This document shows, piece by piece, positions 5,907 to 11,395 of a DNA stretch of 11,395 bases. The DNA lies in contig JALUTW010000216.1 of the NCBI GenBank assembly GCA_027021685.1, forward strand, positions 1 through 11,395, given 5' to 3'. Numbering within the stretch: position 1 is the stretch's first letter; each line of letters opens with the position of its first letter. The position numbers and the translations under genes were made by a program. Source of the DNA: Chromatiales bacterium (GTDB taxonomy: Bacteria > Pseudomonadota > Gammaproteobacteria > CAMYNG01). Under the pieces are notes generated by a model. It was not told the DNA's origin. It was given only the letters and a program-made list of their open reading frames with translations, and searched no databases.

Positions 5907-7889
5907 CTATCCTCTCACCGCGTCGAGCAGGCTCTGGAACAGGCTGTTGGCGGTGGACAGCACCTGGGCCGCGGCCTGGTAGGCCTGCTGGAAACGCAGC
6001 AGGTTGGCCGCCTCCTCGTCCAGGTTGACACCGGAGACACCCTCGCGGGCCTCGATGGCCTGGTTGAGCAGGGTCTGCTGGGCCTCGCCCCGGATGCGGG
6101 CCTGGCCGGTGCGGCTCCCCACGTCCGCCACCATCTGGCCGTAGGCCGACTGGAAGTCGGCACCACCGCCCGCCAGGGTGCCCCGGGTCTGCAGCTCCGC
6201 CAGCTCGAGGGCGTTGCGGTTGTCGCTGACCCCGCCGGTGTTGTAGTCGATGGTGAACTCGTCACCGGTCCGCGGGGCACCGTCGATACGCACCCGGTAG
6301 CCGTAGTCCAGCGCGCCGGGGGTGGGAAACACCTCGCCCCCGGTGGCCGGATTGTAGGGGATGTTGTTCTCCAGCAGCACCGGGCTGGCCGGGTTGGTGT
6401 TGTCGTACACCGAGTACGTCGTGGCCGAGTCGAACCGGATGAGGATGGGCGGGGTCAGCGCCCCCGGCGTGGTGGTGAACGCCGCATTGGTGGTGTCCAC
6501 CACCTCGCCGGCGCTGATGCGCCCGCTGCCGGTGTTGGCCAGGTTCACCGCCGTGCGCACGGGCGCGGCGGCGGCCACCTCGCGCGGGTCGTCCACGGCC
6601 ATGGCGATGGTGCGCGCGGCGTAGCGGACGGGCCGCACGAGGAAGGTGTCGCCCACGTTGGCCCCGGCGGTGATGGTCAGGGTGAAACCGTCCACGGCGG
6701 TCGTGGTGTAGGGGCTGTTGCCGCCGGTGTTGATGGCGAAAGTGGCCCCGTCCGACAACCGGGTCAGGGTGTAGGCATTGGCCCCGTCGTAGCGCAGGGT
6801 GTAGTCGCTGGTGGTGAGCCCGGCGGGGTCGACCAGGGTGCCCGTGACCGAGCCCGTGCCGCCGTTGATGCTGCTGGCGGCCACGTCCACCTGGGCCGGG
6901 GTGAAGAAATCACCGCCCAGGCGGTCGTCGAGGTCCATGCCCAGCCGGTGCCGGGCGTTGAACTCGAAGGCCAGCCCCGCCGCCACCCGGCCTAGCCCGT
7001 TTAGGGCGGGCTCCAGGATCTCGCGCCTGAACGCCACCAGTCCGCCCAGGCTGCCGCCGCGCATGGCATCGGTAATCACCACGCCGGAGCCGCTGCCGGC
7101 GGTGAGCGTGATCTCGAGGCTGGACGGGTCGTAGACGTTGCCGGTGGTCCCCAGCACCGAGGCGGTACTCCCCACCACCAGGTTCTGGCCGTTGCCGATG
7201 AAGACGTTGAGGGCGCCGTCGTCCTGCGGCACCACCGTCACCGCCACCTTCTCCGACAGGCGGCGGATGAGTTCGTCGCGCTGGTCGCGCAGGTCGTTTG
7301 CAGGCTGGCCGCCGGCCAGGCCCTCCTGCTCGATGATCTGGTCGTTGAGCCCGGCGATGGACCGGGCCAGGGCGTTGATCTCGTCCACGGTGTTGACCAA
7401 CTCGGTCTGCAGGCCGTCGAACAGGCTGTCGAGCCGGTCGTAGACGTAGTTGAAGCGGTTGGTGAGCGCCTCGCCCTGGGCCAGCAGCACCTGCCGCGCC
7501 GGAATGGAGGCCGGGTCGTCCGCCACCCCCTGCACCGCGGCGAAGAACTCCTGCAGCACGGGCGACAGGCCGGCATCGGGATCGGCCAGCAGGTTGTCCA
7601 CCTGCGTGGCGTACTGGAGGTAGGTCTCGGTCTCCGAGGCCAGCGCGGTCTGGACCCGCACCTGCTCCACCAGGAAGCCGTTGTAGACCCGCTGCACGCT
7701 GGCCACCTGGACCCCGGTGCCGATGAAGCCGTCACCGGCGCGCTGGGGCGGGCGCGTGACCAGGTCCACGCGCTGGCGCGTGTAGCCCGGCGTGTTGACG
7801 TTGGCAATGTTGTGGCTGATGGTGTTGAGCGAGCGCTGGAAGGCCAGCAGCCCCGAGACACCGATGCCGAAGAAGTCGCCCTTTGCCAT
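5907..7889 (-). CDS. flgK: Flagellar hook-associated protein FlgK (HAP1)
   Basis: FlgK forms the first junction ring on the distal end of the hook, replacing the hook cap. The N-terminal signature (about 4-40) includes GVSGLLAFQRSLNTISHNIA and VNTPGYTRQRVDL, shared with rod and hook proteins. The C-terminal helix (about 615-660) has GVSGVNLDEEAANLLRFQQA and ends TANSLFQSLLDAVRG. Long helices with NDLRDQRDELIRRLSE are at about 198-213. The 660-residue length is within the usual 550-680 range. The central part holds two similar beta modules, about 362-420 (ending GDTFLVRP) and 480-550 (ending GDEFTIDY). The ATG at 7889 has only a weak GGCGGGA upstream, partly inside a hairpin. Gap to flgJ is 40 bases and to flgL 4 bases. 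Confidence 0.98.
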   Translation of the reverse strand: MAKGDFFGIGVSGLLAFQRSLNTISHNIANVNTPGYTRQRVDLVTRPPQRAGDGFIGTGVQVASVQRVYNGFLVEQVRVQTALASETETYLQYATQVDNLLADPDAGLSPVLQEFFAAVQGVADDPASIPARQVLLAQGEALTNRFNYVYDRLDSLFDGLQTELVNTVDEINALARSIAGLNDQIIEQEGLAGGQPANDLRDQRDELIRRLSEKVAVTVVPQDDGALNVFIGNGQNLVVGSTASVLGTTGNVYDPSSLEITLTAGSGSGVVITDAMRGGSLGGLVAFRREILEPALNGLGRVAAGLAFEFNARHRLGMDLDDRLGGDFFTPAQVDVAASSINGGTGSVTGTLVDPAGLTTSDYTLRYDGANAYTLTRLSDGATFAINTGGNSPYTTTAVDGFTLTITAGANVGDTFLVRPVRYAARTIAMAVDDPREVAAAAPVRTAVNLANTGSGRISAGEVVDTTNAAFTTTPGALTPPILIRFDSATTYSVYDNTNPASPVLLENNIPYNPATGGEVFPTPGALDYGYRVRIDGAPRTGDEFTIDYNTGGVSDNRNALELAELQTRGTLAGGGADFQSAYGQMVADVGSRTGQARIRGEAQQTLLNQAIEAREGVSGVNLDEEAANLLRFQQAYQAAAQVLSTANSLFQSLLDAVRG

Positions 7890-7905
7890 GTCGCTGTCGT
7901 TCCCG

Positions 7906-7921
7906 CCGGGCCGGGGCCCGG
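7906..7921 (-). other. Hairpin in the flgJ-flgK gap overlapping the flgK ribosome site
   Basis: CCGGGCC and GGCCCGG form a perfect stem (7 bp with a 2-base loop, or 6 bp with 4) in the 40-base flgJ-flgK gap. Its right-hand arm on the transcript overlaps the only Shine-Dalgarno-like bases for flgK (GGCGGGA, 7901-7907). It could limit flgK translation or mark an mRNA processing point. The fold is seen; the effect is inferred. Confidence 0.4.
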
Positions 7922-7929
7922 TTCTCCGT

Positions 7930-8841
7930 TCAGGTTAGCGTCCCGCCGCCGTCTTCCCTGAATGCCGCGACGAGATCCTCGTCCAGGACCCGGCGCACCT
8001 TGGCCGCGTAGTCCGGGTCGGTGGCGTATCCGGCCTCGTGCAGGGCCTCGATGTAGGCCTCCGGGTCCGGCGCCCGCTCCAGCGCGGTCCGGTAGCGCGG
8101 GCTGCCCTTCACCAGGGCCACGTAGTCGTCGAAGCTCTCGGCCCAGGAGCCATAGGCCCGGAACTCGGCCTGGCGGCGTACCGCCACGCCGTCCTCGTAT
8201 TCCAGCGTGCTCACCCGCACCCGCTCGCCGTCCCAGCGGGCGTCGGCCTTGATGTTGAACAGGTTGTACGAACTGCGCCCGTCGGCCCGCGCGTGCACGG
8301 CCCGGCCCCAGCCGGTCTCCAGCGCTGCCTGGGCGATGAGCACGCCGGGGGTGGTGCCCAGCTCGCCGGCCGCGCGCACCGCGTGGGGCCACAGGGCCTG
8401 CACGAAATCGCGGCGGGAGCCGAAGCCCGCCGGCTCCGGCGGGGTGGCCGGGACCGGTGCGGGATCCCCGGACCGGGAGGCCGCGGCCTGCGCCGCCCCG
8501 TCCCGGGCCTGCGCCGGCGGCAGACTGCCCCGAAGCTGGCGCACCATCATCTCGGCCAGGCCCAGGCCGCCGCTGCCGGCCAGTTTCAATGCGAGCTGGG
8601 AATCGTGCAGGTCCCGGTAGAAACCGGCCTGGCTGCTCTCCAGCAGGGGATCGCCCGGACTGGCCTCGCGCATGCTCTTGAGCATCATCTTCAGGAACAG
8701 GGCCTCGAACTGGCGCGCCACCTCGCGCAGGGCGGCCTCGGGATCCTCGCCCCGGGCCAGGCGGCGGAGATCGGCGAAGCCCGAGAACTCCGTCGCAATG
8801 CGGGCGGCGTCGAGCCGGGCGTTGAGGGCGCCTTCCAGCAT
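7930..8841 (-). CDS. flgJ: Bifunctional rod cap and peptidoglycan hydrolase FlgJ
   Basis: FlgJ caps the growing rod in the periplasm and opens the peptidoglycan so that the rod can pass. The 303-residue protein has both halves. The N-terminal rod-binding domain is at about 30-105 (EVARQFEALFLKMMLKSMRE, then ESSQAGFYRDLHDSQLALKL). A Pro/Ala/Gln linker (about 106-140) follows, then the C-terminal glucosaminidase (about 143-296). The latter shows GVLIAQAALETGWGRAV, with Glu175 the likely catalytic acid. Further on are YNLFNIKA (192-199), TLEYEDG (with Glu214, possibly the second acidic residue) and FRAYGSWAESFDDYVALV. No signal peptide is visible, as expected for a protein exported by the flagellar machine. 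The ATG is 4 bases after the flgI stop with little Shine-Dalgarno (TGAGG), which suggests translational coupling. Confidence 0.97.
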   Translation of the reverse strand: MLEGALNARLDAARIATEFSGFADLRRLARGEDPEAALREVARQFEALFLKMMLKSMREASPGDPLLESSQAGFYRDLHDSQLALKLAGSGGLGLAEMMVRQLRGSLPPAQARDGAAQAAASRSGDPAPVPATPPEPAGFGSRRDFVQALWPHAVRAAGELGTTPGVLIAQAALETGWGRAVHARADGRSSYNLFNIKADARWDGERVRVSTLEYEDGVAVRRQAEFRAYGSWAESFDDYVALVKGSPRYRTALERAPDPEAYIEALHEAGYATDPDYAAKVRRVLDEDLVAAFREDGGGTLT

Positions 8842-8845
8842 GGCC

Positions 8846-9961
8846 TCAGATCACGATGAGCTCGGCCCGCAGGGCCCCGGCCTGCTTGAGCGCCTCGAGG
8901 ATGGCCACCAGGTCGCCCGGCGCGGCGCCCACCTGGTTGACGGCGCGCACGATCTCGTCCAGCGACACGCCGGGCTTGAACAGGAACATGCGCTCGCCGC
9001 CCTCTTCCACCGTCACCTCGGATGCCGGTGCCACCACGGTCTGGCCGCCCGAGAAGGGCCGCGGCTGGCTCACCTCGGTCTTCTCGGTGATGGTGACGGT
9101 GAGGCTGCCGTGGGAGACCGCCGCCGGCATCACCCGCACGTGGCGGCCGATGACCACGGTGCCGGTGCGCGAGTTGACGATGACCCGGGCCGGGGCCTCG
9201 CCGGGCTGCAGCTCCAGGTTCTCCAGCATGGCGACGAAGGCCACCCGCTGGGCAGCGTCGCGCGGCGCCGCCACCCGTACCGAGGTGGCATCCAGCGCGG
9301 CGGCGGTGCCCTCGCCCACCGCGGTGTTGATGGCCTCCACCAGCCGCTGGGCGGTGGTGAAGTCGGGCCGGTGCAGGTTGAGGATGAGGCTGCCGTTGGC
9401 CCCGAACTGCATGGGCACCTCGCGCTCCACGGTGGCCCCGTTGGGGATGCGGCCCGAGCTGGGCACGTTGACCGTGATGGACGAGCCGTCGGCCCCCGAG
9501 GCGCCGAAGCCCGAGGCGATGATGTTGCCCTGGGCCATGGCGTACACCCGCCCGTCGGCACCCTTGAGCGGCGTCATGAGCAGGCTGCCGCCGCGCAGGC
9601 TCTTGGCGTTGCCGATGGTGGACACGGTGACGTCGATGGTCTGGCCCGGCTTGGCGAACGGCGGCAGCTCCGCGTGCACCACCACCGCGGCCACGTTCTT
9701 GAGCTGCAGGTTGGTCCCCGGGGGCAGGGAGATCCCGAACTGGTTGAGCATGGCCTTGAGGCTCTGCACCGTGAACGGGGTCTGGCTGGTCTGGTCGCCG
9801 GTGCCGTTGAGGCCGGTGACCAGGCCGTAGCCCACGAGCTGGTTGCTGCGCACGCCGGCCACCGTGGCCAGGTCCTTGACGCGCTCGGCCTGCACCGGCT
9901 GGGCCAGGACCAACCCGGCGGCCAGGGCCAGGATGCCGTGAATGAACGTGTTGGACCTCAT
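8846..9961 (-). CDS. flgI: Flagellar P-ring protein FlgI
   Basis: FlgI monomers are secreted by Sec and assemble in the peptidoglycan layer into the P-ring, the bushing around the rod. The 371-residue precursor has a signal peptide: the hydrophobic run HGILALAAGLVLA, then a probable cut after AQPVQA (residue 25). The mature start ERVKDLATVAGVRSNQLVGY and GLVTGLNGTGDQT are diagnostic, as are TTAQRLVEAIN, ARVIVNSRTGTVVIG and the C-terminal FLFKPGVSLDEIVRAVNQVG with GDLVAILEALKQAGAL. No cysteine is present, unlike Salmonella FlgI, whose fold is held by one disulphide. GGAGG lies 7 bases before the ATG, a strong ribosome site. The gaps are 20 bases to flgH and 4 to flgJ. Confidence 0.98.
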   Translation of the reverse strand: MRSNTFIHGILALAAGLVLAQPVQAERVKDLATVAGVRSNQLVGYGLVTGLNGTGDQTSQTPFTVQSLKAMLNQFGISLPPGTNLQLKNVAAVVVHAELPPFAKPGQTIDVTVSTIGNAKSLRGGSLLMTPLKGADGRVYAMAQGNIIASGFGASGADGSSITVNVPSSGRIPNGATVEREVPMQFGANGSLILNLHRPDFTTAQRLVEAINTAVGEGTAAALDATSVRVAAPRDAAQRVAFVAMLENLELQPGEAPARVIVNSRTGTVVIGRHVRVMPAAVSHGSLTVTITEKTEVSQPRPFSGGQTVVAPASEVTVEEGGERMFLFKPGVSLDEIVRAVNQVGAAPGDLVAILEALKQAGALRAELIVI

Positions 9962-9968
9962 GCCTCGT

Positions 9969-9973
9969 CCTCC
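9969..9973 (-). promoter_or_regulatory. Shine-Dalgarno of flgI
   Basis: GGAGG on the minus strand, 7 bases upstream of the flgI ATG, inside the 20-base flgH-flgI gap. It is the clearest ribosome site of the flg block and fixes the start that gives a proper signal peptide. Confidence 0.75.
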
Positions 9974-9981
9974 GCGGATGC

Positions 9982-10656
9982 TCAGAAGGGCCAGAAGATG
10001 CTGTTGAAGAACCGGGTCAGCCAGCCTGCCTTGCTGGCATCGGCCACCTGGCCGCTGCCGCCGTAGGAGATGTGGGCATTGGCCACCAGGGTGGAGGGCA
10101 CCGTGTTGTCGGCCTGGATGTCCGCCGGGCGCACGATGCCCGAGATGCGGATGAACTCCTGGCCCTCGTGCAGGGACAGGAGCTTCTCGCCCCTGACCAC
10201 CAGGTTGCCGTTGGGCAGGACCCGGGCCACGGTGACCGTGATGCTGCCCTTGAGGCTGTTGCTCTGGGTGCTGGCCCCCTCGCCGCTGAACTCGCGGCTC
10301 TGGTCCACGCCGACCGACAGGACGGCGTTGCCGTTGACGGTCACCGCCCCGCCGCCGATGGTGGGCGCGGCGAAGTCCACCGTGGTGGCCTTCTTGGTGG
10401 AGCTGTTGGCCGACTTGGACGCATCGGTGCGCTCCTGCAGCACGATGGTGAGAATGTCGCCCACGCGGCGGGCCTTGTTGTCGGAGTAGAGGTCCATGCC
10501 GTGACCGGGCTGGTAGATGGCGCCGTGGTTGTGCTCGGGCGCCTTCATGGGCGCCGGCGGGGTGGGCGCGTAGGCCGGATCGGGGGTCACCGTGTGCGTG
10601 GCGCAGCCGGCCTGCAGCAGCAGGACCAGCGGCAACAGGGCGATTCGGGACGTCAT
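9982..10656 (-). CDS. flgH: Flagellar L-ring lipoprotein FlgH
   Basis: FlgH forms the L-ring in the outer membrane around the rod. I chose the ATG at 10656 (224 residues). It has GGAAGG 8 bases upstream, lies 13 bases after the flgG stop, and gives a normal short lipoprotein signal, MTSRIALLPLVLLLQAG, before the lipobox LQAGC with the lipidated Cys18. An earlier in-frame ATG at 10689 adds 11 residues, overlaps flgG by 20 bases and has no Shine-Dalgarno. Alanine at +2 after the cysteine fits outer-membrane sorting. Family marks are LYSDNKARRVGDILTIVLQE, NGNLVVRGEKLLSLHEGQEF, IRISGIVRPADI and the C-terminal FFNSIFWPF. Glycine-rich, disordered-looking stretches (about 80-110) are usual for FlgH. 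Confidence 0.96.
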   Translation of the reverse strand: MTSRIALLPLVLLLQAGCATHTVTPDPAYAPTPPAPMKAPEHNHGAIYQPGHGMDLYSDNKARRVGDILTIVLQERTDASKSANSSTKKATTVDFAAPTIGGGAVTVNGNAVLSVGVDQSREFSGEGASTQSNSLKGSITVTVARVLPNGNLVVRGEKLLSLHEGQEFIRISGIVRPADIQADNTVPSTLVANAHISYGGSGQVADASKAGWLTRFFNSIFWPF

Positions 10657-10669
10657 CTCAGCGGCCTTC

Positions 10670-11395
10670 CTACAGGTTGTTGTTGACATAGCGCAGCATC
10701 TCGTCGGCGGTGGCGATGGCCTTGGAGTTCATCTCGTAGGCGCGCTGGGTCTCGATCATGTTGACCAGCTCCTCCACCACGTTGACGTTGGAGCTCTCCA
10801 GCATGCCCTGCTCCACCGAGCCCAGGCCGTTGAGGCCGGGGGTGCCAGTCTGCGGGGCACCGGAGGCGGCGGTCTCCACCAGCAGGTTGTTGCCGATGGG
10901 CTGCAGCCCGGCCGGATTGATGAAGTCCGCCAGCTGGATGCTGCCCACCTGGGTCGGGGTGGCGCTGCCGGCGACCAGGGCCGAGACCGTGCCGTCGGCG
11001 CCGATGGTGAGGCTGATGGTGTTCTGGGGCACGGTGATGGCGGGCTGCAGGGGATGGCCGGAGGCGGTCACCACCTGGCCCTGGTCGTCGATCTGGAACT
11101 CGCCGTTGCGGGTGTAGGCCACGGTGCCGTCGGGCTGCAGGATCTGGAAGAAGCCGCGGCCCTGGATGGCCAGGTCCAGCGACTTGCCCGTGTTGACCAG
11201 GTTGCCCTGGGTATAGATCTTCTCCGTCGCCACGGCCTTGACCCCGGTGCCCAGGGACAGCCCCGAGGGCAGCTCGGTGTTCTGGCTGGACTGGGCACCC
11301 ACCTGGCGCACGTTCTGGTACAGAAGATCTTGGAACACCGCCCGGCTGCGCTTGAAGCCGGTGGTGTTGACGTTGGCCAGGTTGTTGGAGATGAC
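10670..11395 (-). CDS. flgG: Flagellar distal rod protein FlgG (5' end outside the window)
   Basis: FlgG builds the distal rod that carries torque through the P- and L-rings. The reading frame is open to the right edge, giving 241 codons. The visible part starts VISNNLANVNTTGFKRSRAV, which in FlgG begins about residue 20, so roughly the first 20 residues (usually MIRSLWIAKTGLDAQQ-like) are missing; full length would be near 260, as usual. A start at the internal GTG at 11338 would remove the conserved N-terminal helix and is rejected. Other marks are GVKAVATEKIYTQGNLVNTG, LDLAIQGRGFFQI, YTRNGEFQID, GMLESSNVNVVEELVNMIET and the C-terminal QRAYEMNSKAIATADEMLRY. flgH follows with a 13-base gap. 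The upstream promoter, probably before flgB or flgF, is not in the window. Confidence 0.97.
   Translation of the reverse strand, partial: VISNNLANVNTTGFKRSRAVFQDLLYQNVRQVGAQSSQNTELPSGLSLGTGVKAVATEKIYTQGNLVNTGKSLDLAIQGRGFFQILQPDGTVAYTRNGEFQIDDQGQVVTASGHPLQPAITVPQNTISLTIGADGTVSALVAGSATPTQVGSIQLADFINPAGLQPIGNNLLVETAASGAPQTGTPGLNGLGSVEQGMLESSNVNVVEELVNMIETQRAYEMNSKAIATADEMLRYVNNNL

Noticed and set aside
4610..10066. Long plus-strand frames (4610-6028, 5601-6995, 8672-10066 and others)
   Set aside because: They lie antisense to flgL, flgK, flgJ and flgI, have Gly/Val/His/Arg-biased translations without domains, and are explained by high third-position G+C in the real genes.
11338..11338. GTG at 11338 as start of flgG
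   Set aside because: The frame continues upstream with VISNNLANVNTTGFKR, the conserved rod-protein motif, so the gene is cut by the window and does not start there.

Overview
The window is a single polar-flagellum structural block, all on the minus strand. Read in transcription order (right to left) it is flgG (5' end cut off by the window edge), flgH, flgI, flgJ, flgK, flgL, then a 657-base non-coding gap, then fliC, flaG and fliD. Every gene was identified from its protein sequence: rod, ring, cap, junction, filament and filament-cap signatures are all clear. No gene is visibly broken or frameshifted, and no plus-strand gene is supported.

The organism is a high-G+C (about two thirds by eye) Gram-negative bacterium. 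FlgI (P-ring) and a lipoprotein FlgH (L-ring) imply an outer membrane. The two-domain FlgJ with a C-terminal glucosaminidase and the gene order flgGHIJKL-fliC-flaG-fliD point to Gammaproteobacteria with a Pseudomonas/Halomonas/Chromatiales-like arrangement. I cannot name the genus from the sequence alone.

Region by region: (1) 4703-11395 is a tightly packed late-hook/basal-body operon with gaps of 4 to 40 bases, so flgG to flgL are very probably co-transcribed from a promoter outside the window. (2) 4046-4702 is the only long gene-free stretch. It holds four short palindromic units in alternating orientation (4282-4445), a larger C/T-rich and G/A-rich inverted-repeat pair (4488-4617), and a well-spaced sigma-28-type promoter (4150-4176) in front of flagellin. 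(3) 35-4045 is the filament operon fliC-flaG-fliD. A two-tier hairpin lies between fliC and flaG, and a second hairpin sits directly after flaG. fliS would be expected just beyond the left edge.

Functionally, FlgG forms the distal rod, and FlgI and FlgH form the P and L bushings. FlgJ caps the growing rod and cuts the peptidoglycan. FlgK and FlgL make the hook-filament junction, FliC builds the filament, FliD folds it at the tip, and FlaG tunes filament length or assembly. I found no previously undescribed system here. The points most worth a second look are the repeat cluster with compensating stem changes, an approximately 200-residue insertion in FliD, the compositionally different centre of flagellin, and a shared repeat module in FlgK and FlgL.
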